A stretch of DNA of 64,000 bases from the NCBI RefSeq assembly GCF_007859755.1, contig NZ_SJPF01000001.1, positions 124,001 to 188,000 of the forward strand, written 5' to 3'. The position numbers were made by a program, and so were the translations under genes. Shown in pieces: positions 8,227-17,427 of this stretch; within the stretch, counting starts at the first letter, position 1; the number at the start of each line of letters is the position of its first letter. Below the pieces are notes generated by a model. That model was not told the DNA's origin. It saw only the letters and a program-made list of their open reading frames with translations, and made no database searches. This DNA is from Blastopirellula retiformator (lineage in GTDB: Bacteria; Planctomycetota; Planctomycetia; Pirellulales; Pirellulaceae).

Positions 8227-10305
8227 CTACTTCAACACATGCAACAGATTGCTATAGTCATCGGTCCAAAGACGATCGACCACCAATTGCGAAGGTTCGG
8301 TCGTCGCGGCGCGGCGAAGTAAGTCGTTGGCCAAGAGCGTTTCGTTGTTGGTCGCGATTACCCAATGGGCGCCGGTCTTTTGCTGGGCGACGTCAGGAGC
8401 GGCGAAGAAGTAGAGCGATTGCAGATCGCAATCGTCCGCCAATCCTTCGACCACTGGTCGTAGATCGACATGCATGTTGCTGATATGGACGGCGATCGCG
8501 CCGCCGGGGGCGAGACGCTGTCGATAAATGTCGAACGCTTCGCGGGTCAACAGATGCGTCGGAATGGCATCGCCGCTGAACGCATCGAGCACCAGCAGGT
8601 CAAACTTCTGGTCGCTTTCCGCTTCCAACGACAGCCGGCCGTCTCCCAGCACAATCTGAATGTCGGCCGCCGAGTCTTTCAGGTAGCTGAAATAGTCTTC
8701 GGCCAATTCGACGACTTCTGGATTGATCTCGTACATGCGGAACGTGTCGCCCGGCTTGCCGTACGCGGCCAGCGTTCCGGCGCCAAGTCCGACGACGCCG
8801 ACCCGCAGCGGTCGCTGTTGTTGTTCCAACTGTTGCAGCACGATGCCGACGCCTGTCTCGGGTGCATAGTACGAGGTTGGTTCGGTGCGGCGTTTGTCGT
8901 CGAGAAATTGAAATCCGTGGACGATGCGGCCATGAAACATCATTCGTCGTCGCTGGCCGTCGGCCGTTTGATCGTCAATGTGCAACACGCCGTAAAAGTT
9001 GCGGCGAGACACCAGGTAATCGCTACCAAAATTGCGGAGTTCGCCGTAGACCACCAATAGCAGCAGCGGAATCGCCCAGGCCAACCGTTTCGGCAAGGGT
9101 GGCGGCGCCGTTTGACCAACGGTCGTCGGCAAACTAGTCGCCGAGAACAAGATGCCGCCGGCGATCAGAAAGCTGCCGAGGATGAAAATCGGCGATTCAA
9201 AGTAGTCGGTCAGCGCCATTGGACAGACGAGCGAAACGAGAACGCCCCCCAGTGCGCCGCCGGCGGAGATCGTCAGGTAAAACTCAGTCAAGCGAGCCGG
9301 CAGTGGTTTCAAACGGACCAGTTCGCCATGGCAGGCAAAACAAGCGAAGAACAACGACGCAAAGTAGACGCCAATCGCGGTGGTCAGCCCGAGCGAGCCA
9401 TTGGTCCAATCGACCAGCGCCACGCCGGCGAGCGAAACCAGCGTCAGCCAAGCGACCGTTTCGCGACGGTACCAACCTTCGCCATCGAACGCCAGGATAA
9501 AGGTCAGCAGGTACAAGCTGAGCGGAGCGACCCACAGCAGCGGCACCACCGCCATGTCTTGGCAAACATGATTGGTGACCGCCAATAGGCCAAAGCTGGC
9601 CCAAGCCGGCAGCAATAACCATTTGGCTCGCGTACGCCATGTAATCGTAGGTGGTTTCTCCGGCGAAGCCGTTTCCGTATCGCAGAACGCCTCGGTAGCG
9701 GGGACCGCGCGAAGTTGCCAGACGACCACCGCCAACAGCGCGGCGAACAAGCCGAAGCCAATCGACCACTGCGCCGCTTGCGTCGATACTGCGAAGTTCG
9801 GTTCGATCACAAAGGGATAACTGAGTAGCGCCAGTAGCGAACCGATGTTCGACAGCGCATAGAGTCGGTAGGGGGTAACGCCGGGAAAGCGTCGGCCGAA
9901 CCAGGCTTGCAGCAGCGGACCATTGGCGGCCAGCAAGAAGTACGGGAGCCCGATCGTCGCAGTGAGCAGCAGCAAGATGCGCAGCGCCGGCGCGTCTTCC
10001 GGCGCAGGCTTCCAGCTGATGTCGGCCAACACCGGCGCCAGGAACGCCGCCGCCACCACCAACAGCAGATGCAACGCTCCTTGCCATAGCAGCGGCAGGT
10101 ATCGGGTCGTCAGGTGTGCGTAGAGATATCCAAGAAACAGCACGACCTGAAAGAAGAGCATCGCCGTGGTCCAGACCGCTGGACTGCCGCCGAACCAGGG
10201 CAAAATCGACTTGCTGACGATCGGCTGGATCTGAAACAACAGCAGCGCACTGACGAAAACCGCTGCGGCGAAGCAGCAACGCAGGAGTTGGCGGCGGCGA
10301 AACAT
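8227..10305 (-). CDS. Fused MFS-like membrane protein/spermidine synthase-like protein
   Basis: A 692-aa protein. The N-terminal two thirds have many hydrophobic membrane segments, beginning with a segment containing SALLLFQIQPIVSKSILPWFGGSPAVW, the hallmark start of the planctomycete/proteobacterial fused MFS-spermidine synthase family. The C-terminal about 230 residues are a class-I SAM/spermidine-synthase fold: VGVVGLGAGTLAAYG (nucleotide-binding glycine loop), MYEINPEVVELA, VLGDGRLSL and DLLVLDAFSGDAIPTHL (aminopropyltransferase Asp region). The reaction is uncertain, since polyamine synthesis by this fusion family has not been generally shown. It converges with the decayed cupin gene; a GATAGCGGAGCTATC hairpin lies about 20 nt past its stop. 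Confidence 0.85.
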   Translation of the reverse strand: MFRRRQLLRCCFAAAVFVSALLLFQIQPIVSKSILPWFGGSPAVWTTAMLFFQVVLFLGYLYAHLTTRYLPLLWQGALHLLLVVAAAFLAPVLADISWKPAPEDAPALRILLLLTATIGLPYFLLAANGPLLQAWFGRRFPGVTPYRLYALSNIGSLLALLSYPFVIEPNFAVSTQAAQWSIGFGLFAALLAVVVWQLRAVPATEAFCDTETASPEKPPTITWRTRAKWLLLPAWASFGLLAVTNHVCQDMAVVPLLWVAPLSLYLLTFILAFDGEGWYRRETVAWLTLVSLAGVALVDWTNGSLGLTTAIGVYFASLFFACFACHGELVRLKPLPARLTEFYLTISAGGALGGVLVSLVCPMALTDYFESPIFILGSFLIAGGILFSATSLPTTVGQTAPPPLPKRLAWAIPLLLLVVYGELRNFGSDYLVSRRNFYGVLHIDDQTADGQRRRMMFHGRIVHGFQFLDDKRRTEPTSYYAPETGVGIVLQQLEQQQRPLRVGVVGLGAGTLAAYGKPGDTFRMYEINPEVVELAEDYFSYLKDSAADIQIVLGDGRLSLEAESDQKFDLLVLDAFSGDAIPTHLLTREAFDIYRQRLAPGGAIAVHISNMHVDLRPVVEGLADDCDLQSLYFFAAPDVAQQKTGAHWVIATNNETLLANDLLRRAATTEPSQLVVDRLWTDDYSNLLHVLK

Positions 10306-10633
10306 AGATCGGAGATCACTTATGCGTTACAATTTGGCGTCGCGCTAAGATAGCTCACAGGTCGGATTGGAACGCCGCAAACGGTTGAAATGCGCAATAG
10401 AGCGGGGAGCAATTCAACTCTAGATCCACAAGGGGGGTTCTGTTTGTGCGATTTGTTCAGAGTTTTTCAGTAAGAAAAGGTTCAAATTTAACACCGGTGG
10501 GGGCGGAATTGTTCTTTTCATGCCGGAAACGCCGACATTAGAATCGGGTTTGTTGTCCTCATCCTACCGTCACTTGGACTTTGCCGTCTGATTGACGAAA
10601 AATCCTCTTCTGTTGCTTGGAGACAATTTATTC
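10306..10633. other. Intergenic region between divergent genes
   Basis: Separates the minus-strand MFS/spermidine-synthase fusion from the plus-strand NTF2-like gene, so it must carry both promoters. No convincing -10/-35 pair, hairpin or conserved RNA was recognised. A frame-compatible TTG at 10592 could extend the NTF2-like gene but has no ribosome-binding site. Confidence 0.5.
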
Positions 10634-11068
10634 GTGTACGCCACTGTTTCTCTTGAAGCGGAGGCGATGGCAGTCCTACGGGAATTCGCCAGCGCTTACG
10701 CTATTCGAGATCTGGAGAAACTGCTGGCGGTGTTTTTGCCTGAACCGGACGTAGTGCTTCTGGGAACGGGCCAAGACGAAAAGCGTCTTGGTCTAACCGG
10801 AATCTGCGAACAGGCGGAGCGTGACTGGGAACAAGCCGACACGTTGCATTTTCGCTTTGGATGGCGAAGCGTTTCGTGCTACGGCGACGTTTGCTGGATC
10901 GCGGCCGATTGTTTTGCTCTGGTTCAAGCGGGTTACCGCCAAGCGGAGATTCCTCTCCGGATTACTGCAGTCCTGGTTCGCAACGCAGAAGATTCGCTGC
11001 GAATCGCCCAGCTTCATTACTCTTCGCCGGTCCTGCCGGAAGACGAGTCCGATACCTGTCTCGAGTAG
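10634..11068 (+). CDS. NTF2/SnoaL-like domain protein
   Basis: About 144 aa from a GTG start at 10634, chosen because GGAGA lies about 11 nt upstream; TTG 10592 and ATG 10667 are alternatives. The sequence pattern (LREFASAYAIRDLEKLLAVFLPEPDVVLLGTG...CYGDVCWIAADCFALVQ...LRITAVLVRNAEDSLRIAQLHYSSP) fits the small cone-shaped SnoaL/DUF4440 fold: an N-terminal helix, a five-position D-x-E loop and a C-terminal strand ending in a conserved H-x-S motif. No catalytic role can be assigned. It ends in a strong terminator and is probably monocistronic. Confidence 0.65.
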   Translation: MYATVSLEAEAMAVLREFASAYAIRDLEKLLAVFLPEPDVVLLGTGQDEKRLGLTGICEQAERDWEQADTLHFRFGWRSVSCYGDVCWIAADCFALVQAGYRQAEIPLRITAVLVRNAEDSLRIAQLHYSSPVLPEDESDTCLE

Positions 11069-11111
11069 AATTTTGCACTTATTTGATCACAAGGTTATTC
11101 CTTGACAGGCA

Positions 11112-11143
11112 AAAAGCCCCTCTGACTTCAGAGGGGCTTTTTT
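11112..11143 (+). terminator. Rho-independent terminator after the NTF2-like gene
   Basis: Perfect 12-bp stem AAGCCCCTCTGA / TCAGAGGGGCTT with a two-base loop, followed by a T run. It lies 44 nt after the stop codon at 11068. The preceding A run would let it act in both directions. Confidence 0.9.
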
Positions 11144-11168
11144 CATGCGCCGCGATCCAAGGTATAAT
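11140..11168 (+). promoter_or_regulatory. Candidate sigma-70-type promoter for panD
   Basis: TTTTCA (11140-11145), a 17-bp spacer and a perfect TATAAT (11163-11168), 41 nt before the panD ATG. The -35 box overlaps the T tract of the preceding terminator. Predicted from sequence only. Confidence 0.45.
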
Positions 11169-11209
11169 AAGCCGTTCTGTCTCCAATGCCGCAATCCAAG
11201 TAGTCTGGG

Positions 11210-11575
11210 ATGATCCGAACCTTTCTCAAATCGAAGATCCACCGCGCCACCTGCACCGAGGCTTGCCTCGATTACGAAGGAAGCGTGACGATTGATAGTC
11301 TGCTGATGGAGGCGGCCGATTTGCTCGACCACGAACAGGTCGATATCTACAACATCACGTCGGGAACTCGCCTAACCACGTACGCCATTCCGGGCCCGCC
11401 TGGCAGCGGCGTGATCTGCATCAACGGGGCGGCCGCCCATCTGGTGAACCCGAAAGATCTGGTCATCATCGCCAGCTACGCCCAATATACCGAGCAGGAG
11501 CTGGCTGATTACGCCCCGATCGTCGTCCAAGTCGATCAGCAAAATCAGATCATGACGCCGGTCGCAAAAAATTAG
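11210..11575 (+). CDS. panD: Aspartate 1-decarboxylase
   Basis: Converts L-aspartate to beta-alanine for pantothenate/CoA synthesis. The 121-aa length is standard for the zymogen. The self-cleavage site Gly24-Ser25 (YEGSVTID) that generates the pyruvoyl cofactor is present, as are Lys9 ([10 protein letters not shown]) and the Y-x-I-T-x-G-x-R-x-x-T-Y motif ([15 protein letters not shown]). No other pantothenate gene is adjacent, so the gene appears to be a solo transcript from the TATAAT promoter upstream. There is no panM/panZ neighbour. Confidence 0.96.
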   Translation: MIRTFLKSKIHRATCTEACLDYEGSVTIDSLLMEAADLLDHEQVDIYNITSGTRLTTYAIPGPPGSGVICINGAAAHLVNPKDLVIIASYAQYTEQELADYAPIVVQVDQQNQIMTPVAKN

Positions 11576-12022
11576 TGTCGCGGCTACTGCCTTAAAAGCG
11601 CAATCTGCCCCCCCCTTGCGGCAGACTGGAAATCAGCACCCCGAAATAACTATAAGCGTCATTCTTAAATTTTCCAGTTTTTCTCTCGCGATCGGTAAGC
11701 GTCTGTCGATGGATTCCTTTACTACGCTGTTATCCGCGACAATGCGTTGAATTTCGGGGCAGCCTCCCTTACGGAGGGAAAATTCAACAGGGCAGCACGG
11801 ATAGCAGCGTTTTCCTTTTCTTGACCAACTGACCTCGCGGACTGCCCGCAAATTCCTTTTTGGCGACACATGCGGCAAATTAAGAAATCTGCCGCCATGC
11901 ATCTTCGCTAACCCGCAATCTGGTCGAAGTTAACCGACATGCGCTCGGCAGACTTTCTCTTGCTGGGCGCTGCCGATTCTCCCCCACGATTTCGCCTGCC
12001 GAGCCTATAAGAGGAACCTGCC
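11576..12022. other. Intergenic region between panD and tssK
   Basis: 447 bp. It contains a short hairpin CCTCC-CTTAC-GGAGG at about 11764-11778 and C/G homopolymer runs after panD, but no credible ORF (an 89-codon minus-strand frame has no protein-like composition). It probably holds the tssK promoter; no consensus was found. Confidence 0.4.
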
Positions 12023-13453
12023 GTGTTGAGCAGTAACGCCGTCCACTGGTACGAAGGAATGTTCCTGTCGCCGCATCATTTTCAGGCGTTCGAACAACAC
12101 CAGTTCCATCAAAACCGGCGGGGCGACCTCTGGATCCAGCGACATCACTGGGGCCTGCGTTCGATCGATCTCGATATCGACGCGCTCACCAACTCGCGTC
12201 TGGTCGTTCGCTCGCTGGAAGTCCGGCTGCGCGATGGCGCCACGATTTCGGTCCCCAGTGACGGGCAACTGCCGATCCTTGACCTACGGCACGCGATGGC
12301 TGATCGCCAGAACCTGACGATCTACCTGGCCGCGCCGCAGCTTGTCTCCGGTCAATCGAACGTCGCCGACAACACCGGCTCGACGGCTCGCTTTTTGGTC
12401 GAGAACCTGGATGTCGAAGACCAGAACAGCGGCTCAAACCAACAAACGATTCAAATTCGGCGGCTCAACCTGCGTCTGTTGCACGACGGCGACAATCACG
12501 CCGGCTACGAAACGTTGCCGATCGCCCGCATTCGCCGCTCGGACCGGGGCGAAGCGGTGCCGCAACTTGACGAAACCTACATTCCGCCGCTGTTGGCCTG
12601 CGACGCTTGGCGTCCGCTGCAAGCGAATATCCTGCAGCGCATCTACGATCGCCTAGGTCGCAAGCTTGATCTGCTCGCCTCGCAAATCGTCAGCCGTAAA
12701 ATCTCATTCGACAGCCGCGGGCAAGGGGACCAGCAACTGCTGGAGCAGCTGCGAGCAATCAACGAATGCTACCCAGCAATCCAGATGATCGCCTTCACCC
12801 CGGGCACGCACCCGACCACGGCGTTTTACGAACTGGCCCGCACGATCGGCAAACTGGCGGTGTTTGGTTCGATGCGTCGTCCGCCGGAGATGCCGGCCTA
12901 CGACCATGACGACCTGGCCGGTTGCTTCTGGCGGCAGAAACAATACATCGACTCGTTGCTCGACGCCGTCGTCGAGCCGGACTATCGCGAACGTCACTTC
13001 GAGGGCGCCGGTCTCCGGATGCAGGTCGATCTCGAACCGTCGTGGCTGGAAGGTTCCAACAAGCTGTTCGTCGGCGTCGAAAGCTCGCTGCCGCCGCAAC
13101 AGGTCGATCGCTTGTTGACCCGCGGGCTCGACATGAAGATTGGCAGTAGCGATCGCGTCGTCGAACTCTATCGTCTGGGTCAGGCTGGACTCCGGTTTAA
13201 TTACGCCAGCCATCCTCCGCGGGCGCTACCTGCGCTGCCGGGCGTTTCGTATTTCGAGATCGACCGCGACAGCCAACCGGCCCAGTGGGACCAGGTGAAA
13301 CACTCGCTGACGCTGGCGATTCGCTTGAACGAGAACCTGATCGTCAGCGATATTGAGGGGCAACGCCGCTTGACGATTCGCGTTGACGGCCAATCGACGA
13401 CGCTGCAGTTCACGTTGTACGTCGTGCCAAACGAGCCAGGCGCCAGCCAATAA
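12023..13453 (+). CDS. tssK: Type VI secretion baseplate subunit TssK
   Basis: A 476-aa protein matching TssK/ImpJ/VasE: the N-terminal signature VHWYEGMFLSPHHFQAFEQH is near-diagnostic, with later RIYDRLGRKLDLLA and TLQFTLYVVPNE near the C-terminus. TssK links the T6SS baseplate wedges to the TssJLM membrane complex. GTG start at 12023 with AGAGGAA about 8 nt upstream. No other tss gene (tssA-M, hcp, vgrG, clpV) lies on either side within the window: panD is upstream and ldhA downstream. Either the system is scattered in this genome or this subunit is orphaned. Confidence 0.9.
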   Translation: MLSSNAVHWYEGMFLSPHHFQAFEQHQFHQNRRGDLWIQRHHWGLRSIDLDIDALTNSRLVVRSLEVRLRDGATISVPSDGQLPILDLRHAMADRQNLTIYLAAPQLVSGQSNVADNTGSTARFLVENLDVEDQNSGSNQQTIQIRRLNLRLLHDGDNHAGYETLPIARIRRSDRGEAVPQLDETYIPPLLACDAWRPLQANILQRIYDRLGRKLDLLASQIVSRKISFDSRGQGDQQLLEQLRAINECYPAIQMIAFTPGTHPTTAFYELARTIGKLAVFGSMRRPPEMPAYDHDDLAGCFWRQKQYIDSLLDAVVEPDYRERHFEGAGLRMQVDLEPSWLEGSNKLFVGVESSLPPQQVDRLLTRGLDMKIGSSDRVVELYRLGQAGLRFNYASHPPRALPALPGVSYFEIDRDSQPAQWDQVKHSLTLAIRLNENLIVSDIEGQRRLTIRVDGQSTTLQFTLYVVPNEPGASQ

Positions 13454-13586
13454 GTGGACAAAACTAGCTGGCGACTTTACTTTGCCCTAGCGCTGGACCT
13501 GAGCGGTCGACATGGTAAAGTCGATCGCATCGCTCGATATTCGCGTCGAGCCGGTTCAGTTCTAGTCCTGGCGAAAAGGTTCCGCT

Positions 13587-14582
13587 GTGCAAGTTGCCGT
13601 CTTCAGCACCAAGTCGTACGACCGCGAGTTTTTGATCAAAGCCTCGGCCGATACCGAAATTCACTACGACTTCTTCGAAGAACGGCTGACCGAGCGAACC
13701 GTCATCTTAGCCCGCGATTTTCCGGCGGTTTGCTGTTTTGTGAATGACGAGCTCTCGGCGAGCGTTATCGCCGCGATCTCCTCTGGCGGCGCCCGGATGA
13801 TCGCGCTGCGGTGCGCAGGCTTTAACAACTGCAACTTGCAGTCGGCGGCCGAACATGGCGTGAAGGTGGCCCGCGTTCCGGCGTACTCTCCCTATGCGGT
13901 CGCCGAACATACGGTCGGGCTAATTCTGACGCTCAACCGCAAGTACCACAAAGCGTACAACCGCGTTCGCGAAGGGAACTTCGCGCTCCACGGAATGCTT
14001 GGCTTCGATCTGCACGGCAAGACGGTCGGCGTCGTCGGCACCGGCAAAATCGGCCAGATCGCGGCGTCCATCTTGCAAGGCTTCGGCTGCCGCGTCTTGG
14101 CGTTCGACGTGCACGAAAACCCCGAGTGCGTCGCCGCCGGAATCGAATATGTCGAGCTCGATCGACTCTTCGCCGAAAGCGACGTCGTGACGCTCCATTG
14201 TCCTCTTCTGCCGTCCACCAAGCATCTGATCAACAAGCAGAGTATCGCGAAGATGAAGCCAGGCGTGATGCTAATCAACACCAGCCGCGGCGGCCTGGTC
14301 GACGCCAAGGCGACGATCGAAGGATTGAAGACGGGCCAGATTGGCTATGTCGGACTCGACGTTTACGAAGAAGAAGCGGATCTCTTTTTTGAGGACCGCT
14401 CAGAGCTGGTTATCAAAGACGACGTCTTCTCGCGCCTGCTCACTTTCCCCAACGTGCTGATCACCGGCCACCAGGCGTTCTTTACCCGCAACGCCTTGGA
14501 GGCGATCAGCCAGATAACGACCGAAAACTTGCGTCAGTTTGACCAAGGTGAGAAACTGACGAATGAGGTTGTAGCCGGTTAG
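13587..14582 (+). CDS. ldhA: D-lactate dehydrogenase (2-hydroxyacid dehydrogenase family)
   Basis: A 331-aa NAD-dependent D-2-hydroxyacid dehydrogenase closest to fermentative LdhA by motif and length: [16 protein letters not shown] start, [10 protein letters not shown], nucleotide-binding [22 protein letters not shown] with the substrate Arg, and the catalytic-His segment [14 protein letters not shown]. It would interconvert pyruvate and D-lactate with NAD(H). GTG start with AAAAGG about 7 nt upstream. It stands alone, with no lactate permease or electron-transfer partner nearby. Confidence 0.9.
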   Translation: MQVAVFSTKSYDREFLIKASADTEIHYDFFEERLTERTVILARDFPAVCCFVNDELSASVIAAISSGGARMIALRCAGFNNCNLQSAAEHGVKVARVPAYSPYAVAEHTVGLILTLNRKYHKAYNRVREGNFALHGMLGFDLHGKTVGVVGTGKIGQIAASILQGFGCRVLAFDVHENPECVAAGIEYVELDRLFAESDVVTLHCPLLPSTKHLINKQSIAKMKPGVMLINTSRGGLVDAKATIEGLKTGQIGYVGLDVYEEEADLFFEDRSELVIKDDVFSRLLTFPNVLITGHQAFFTRNALEAISQITTENLRQFDQGEKLTNEVVAG

Positions 14583-14593
14583 AGAAAGTTGGG

Positions 14594-14886
14594 TTATCGC
14601 TGGGACGCAGCCGCCGCGACGATAAGTCCCACGATCATCAATCCGTACAAGACGACCGAGAATAGCCCGAACAGGATCGCGATCACCGCGTGAACGCTTC
14701 CTTTCACCTCCGGCTGACGGTTGCGTTTTACCAGACCCATGATCCCCAGGACCACGGCGGCGAATCCAAACGGAAAACCGATGAGTGGGATTAGCGCTAC
14801 GATTCTCCCAGGTAATAGCCGATCAACGCCGGCAAATTCTTGTAGGGAATGATACCGCCAGTTGCATCTCCTTCGGGGGTGGCCAT
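14594..14886 (-). pseudogene. Small DUF4190-like membrane protein with a frameshift
   Basis: The minus strand from ATG 14886 reads MATPEGDATGGIIPYKNLPA, then LIGYYLG and a stop. Shifting one base at the GGG run (14807-14809) restores RIVALIPLIGFPFGFAAVVL, GIMGLVKRNRQPEVKGSVHA and VIAILFGLFSVVLYGLMIVG up to TAA at 14594. The combined about 97-aa protein matches the planctomycete family with N-terminal xPYKNPPALIGYYLG and two membrane segments (DUF4190-like: PLIGhPhGhAAhVLGIMGL...PEVKGSxHA). One deleted G splits it. It may be a true pseudogene or a one-base sequencing error; the rest of the frame is clean, arguing that the loss is recent. Confidence 0.6.
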
Positions 14887-15080
14887 CTTCGCACGTCCGT
14901 AATTCGTGAACAGGAGTAAAAGCTCGCGCCAGAAGTTATCAATATACTCCCTGTGCTCAGGGTAGATAGCCGTTTCTCAAAGGCGTTCTCCAACTTCGTA
15001 TCGGCCGTCCGTTCATGCTACGATGAAGTGACCCGCAGATCCTGCTCCCGCCATTGCTCCTCACCTCCCCGGATCGCCCC

Positions 15081-16259
15081 ATGCAACGTCGCCATTTTAT
15101 CGCCGCCACCTCCGCCGCCGTGATCCTGCCGCATCTCGCCTTTGGCGACTCGCCCAAGCGCAAAGTCGCCGTGATTGGTCACACGGGGCGCGGCAACTAT
15201 GGGCATGGACTGGATACCGTCTGGCAACAGATTCCGGCGACCGAAATTGTCGCCGTGGCCGACGCCAACGCGGCCGGGTTGCAGAAGGCGCAGGCGAAGT
15301 TGAAACTCGATCGCGGGTTCGCCGACTATCGCCAAATGCTTAGCGACGTGCAGCCCGAGTTTGTGGCGGTGGCGCCGCGATATATTGATGAACATCGCGA
15401 CATGATTTTGGCGGCGATCGATGCTGGCGCCAAAGGGATCTACTGCGAGAAAGCGTTCTGCCGAACGCCGGCCGAAGCGGATGAAATTGTCGCCGCCGCC
15501 GACAAGCAGGGAGTAAAGATCGCCGTCGCCCATCGCAATCGATACCATCCGGCGCTGCCGCAGGTGAAGGCGCTGATCGAGTCGGGCGAGCTTGGCAAGC
15601 TGATCGAGATGCGCGGCCGCGGCGTGGGCGATCGCCGCGGTGGGGGCGAAGACCTGTGGGTGCTCGGCTCGCATGTCTTCAACCTGGTTGACTACTTTGC
15701 CGGGGCGCCCAAGTTTTGCTCGGCGGTTATGCTGCAAAAGGGTCGCCCGGTGACCGCCGCCGATGTGCGGGAAGGAGGGGAGGGACTCGGTCCGCTGGCC
15801 GGCAACGAGCTGCATGCCCGCTACGAAACGGAGCAGGGGATCGTCGCCTACTACGATACGGTCGCCGACGACGGCACCAATCGTCAAGCCTATTGCCTGC
15901 AGCTGATCGGTGGCAAAGGGATGGTGACGATCTTCATCGATCAAAATCCGCTCGCCTACTTTTCGCCCGGCAATCCTTTTCAAACCACGAAGCCGCGCAA
16001 GTGGCTGCCGATCACGTCGGCCGGCGTCGACCAGCCGGAACCCAATCCGGAAGGCTGCCGCGAAACGTCCAATCATGTTCGCGGGGTGAAAGACCTGATC
16101 GCCGCGGTCGACGACAACCGGGCGCCGCTCTGCAGCGCGACCGACGCCAGAATGACGGTCGAAATGATCTGCAGCGCGTTTGCATCGCATATGGCGGAAG
16201 GGAAGCGGGTGGCGTTTCCTTTGGAAAACCGGGGGAATGCGCTGGCGGGTTGGAAATGA
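15081..16259 (+). CDS. Gfo/Idh/MocA-family oxidoreductase, Tat-exported
   Basis: About 392 aa from ATG 15081 (MQRRHFIAATSAAVILPHLAFG, a twin-Arg-type export signal, which is why this start is preferred over TTG 15054). The Rossmann motif KVAVIGHTGRGNYGHGLD, the conserved YCEKAFCRTPAEADEIV (the EKP-type lysine motif in EKA form) and AHRNRYHPALPQVKALIE define the GFO/IDH/MocA fold, which oxidises or reduces sugars or cyclitols with NAD(P). Exported members are abundant in planctomycetes and usually linked to polysaccharide use. The substrate is unknown. A repeat copy lies 47 nt after the stop. Confidence 0.85.
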   Translation: MQRRHFIAATSAAVILPHLAFGDSPKRKVAVIGHTGRGNYGHGLDTVWQQIPATEIVAVADANAAGLQKAQAKLKLDRGFADYRQMLSDVQPEFVAVAPRYIDEHRDMILAAIDAGAKGIYCEKAFCRTPAEADEIVAAADKQGVKIAVAHRNRYHPALPQVKALIESGELGKLIEMRGRGVGDRRGGGEDLWVLGSHVFNLVDYFAGAPKFCSAVMLQKGRPVTAADVREGGEGLGPLAGNELHARYETEQGIVAYYDTVADDGTNRQAYCLQLIGGKGMVTIFIDQNPLAYFSPGNPFQTTKPRKWLPITSAGVDQPEPNPEGCRETSNHVRGVKDLIAAVDDNRAPLCSATDARMTVEMICSAFASHMAEGKRVAFPLENRGNALAGWK

Positions 16260-16305
16260 TCTAGTTTGGTTTATTACGCAACGCGGCTCGTTTTCCAATC
16301 TTAGC

Positions 16306-16460
16306 TGCTTGTTGAAAAATGCCATCGTGGCATTTTTCAACCTCGCCAGGCTCAGAGCATAGCTCTTCGCGGCTTGCAAAATAACGACTTACGTCGCTAT
16401 TTTGGGATCGCATCCCTGCGATCCAGCAGCCCGTTGAGAAAATCAACGGACTGCTAACCA
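16306..16460 (+). repeat. Interspersed hairpin repeat, copy 2 (long form)
   Basis: Modules in order: TTGAAAAATGCCA/TGGCATTTTTCAA hairpin; CCTCGCCAGGCTCAGAGC; an inverted repeat AAAATAACGACTTACGTCG and CTATTTT; GGATCGCA/TGCGATCC; then GAAAATCAACGGACTGCTAA. It is shared with copy 4 (51020-51162), including the AAAATA...TATTTT module that copies 1 and 3 lack. It separates the MocA-family gene from the convergent exported-protein gene. Confidence 0.9.
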
Positions 16461-16509
16461 TCTATCACTCCAAATTCCAATTCCATAATTGTGAAATCTG
16501 GCCACAAAC

Positions 16510-17382
16510 CTAAAAGAACCCACCGCCTCCCATCGGTTGGTCACCGGCATTTAGAATCTCGACGCCAACTAGCAGCAGGTGGCGCACGCCGCGCGAATCT
16601 TGGGTCGAGAGGACCGTCGCTTGGCCGCTTTCCAGCATCACGACGGTTTCGATGGTCATCGTCGTCGTTGCCGGCGGTTCGAGCGTGCGACGTATATTGT
16701 CTTCCTCGTCTTCGTCATCCTCTTCATCTTCGTCGGGGTGGACGATGTCGGAGCGTTCAAAATTAACGCGGAGCACAGCGCGATGGCCGAACATCTGCGG
16801 GGCGACCTTCAGTAGCGTCCCAACGTTTTCCTGCGAATAGCTGTTCGCTCGGCTGGCGGTCGCGCGGCCATCCGGTCCACGCTGCGGGATGAACTGCGTG
16901 CCGGTCACGACTGGCTTGCGGGCTCCTTGCTGCACTTTCGTCTCATGGCCGGAGACGGTGGTTAGGTCAAAGCTGTGGATTACCTCGAACGTCTCCTTCT
17001 GGTCGATCATCTCTTGCATTTCTTCGATCGATAGAAGCGCCTCTTGCGGCGTTTTCGCTTTCGGCCCCGCTTCCAACAGCGTGACGCGAACCCGCAGCAT
17101 GCGCGGCATCGCCGTCGGCGGTGCAACGGCCGCAGGCCCAAACACTCCGCCCATGGCCGGCCCTTGGTATGGAGTCGGCTGCATCGCGCCCGATTGCACG
17201 GCCGTCGATTGCGGCGGGCCATACTGCACGGTGCCAAACTGGACTGTCCCGTTTTGCACGTTGACGTCGGCGCCCTTGGCGGGTTCCGGTTTGTTTGAAC
17301 GACGTGGCGATGATTCTTCTTCGGCCGCCGCCAAAGCCGGACAGAGCGCAAGCAGCAACAGCAGGGCAAGTCGTGAGGTCAT
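16510..17382 (-). CDS. Exported protein of unknown function, possibly secretin-like
   Basis: 290 aa from ATG 17382 (MTSRLALLLLLALCPALAAAEEE signal peptide; GGAG 8 nt upstream decides this start over the in-frame ATG at 17403). A low-complexity Q/G/P stretch (VQNGTVQFGTVQYGPPQ, about residues 45-80) is followed by a beta-rich domain: RVRVTLLEAG...LLKVAPQMFGHRAVLRVNFERSD...TIETVVMLESGQATVLSTQD...HLLLVGVEIL. The order of short strands resembles the core of secretin/type-IV pilus families, but the match is weak. An acidic DEDEEDDEDEEDN loop interrupts the domain. It lies just downstream of the apiosidase-like gene on the same strand (45 nt gap) and could be co-transcribed. Confidence 0.6.
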   Translation of the reverse strand: MTSRLALLLLLALCPALAAAEEESSPRRSNKPEPAKGADVNVQNGTVQFGTVQYGPPQSTAVQSGAMQPTPYQGPAMGGVFGPAAVAPPTAMPRMLRVRVTLLEAGPKAKTPQEALLSIEEMQEMIDQKETFEVIHSFDLTTVSGHETKVQQGARKPVVTGTQFIPQRGPDGRATASRANSYSQENVGTLLKVAPQMFGHRAVLRVNFERSDIVHPDEDEEDDEDEEDNIRRTLEPPATTTMTIETVVMLESGQATVLSTQDSRGVRHLLLVGVEILNAGDQPMGGGGFF

Positions 17383-17427
17383 GCGATTTCTCCAACGAAA
17401 CATGCAGAATGGGGTTTGAAAGGGATG

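Noticed and set aside
11633-11902. 89-codon minus-strand ORF between panD and tssK
   Set aside because: No ribosome-binding site, unnatural composition and no similarity to a known family.
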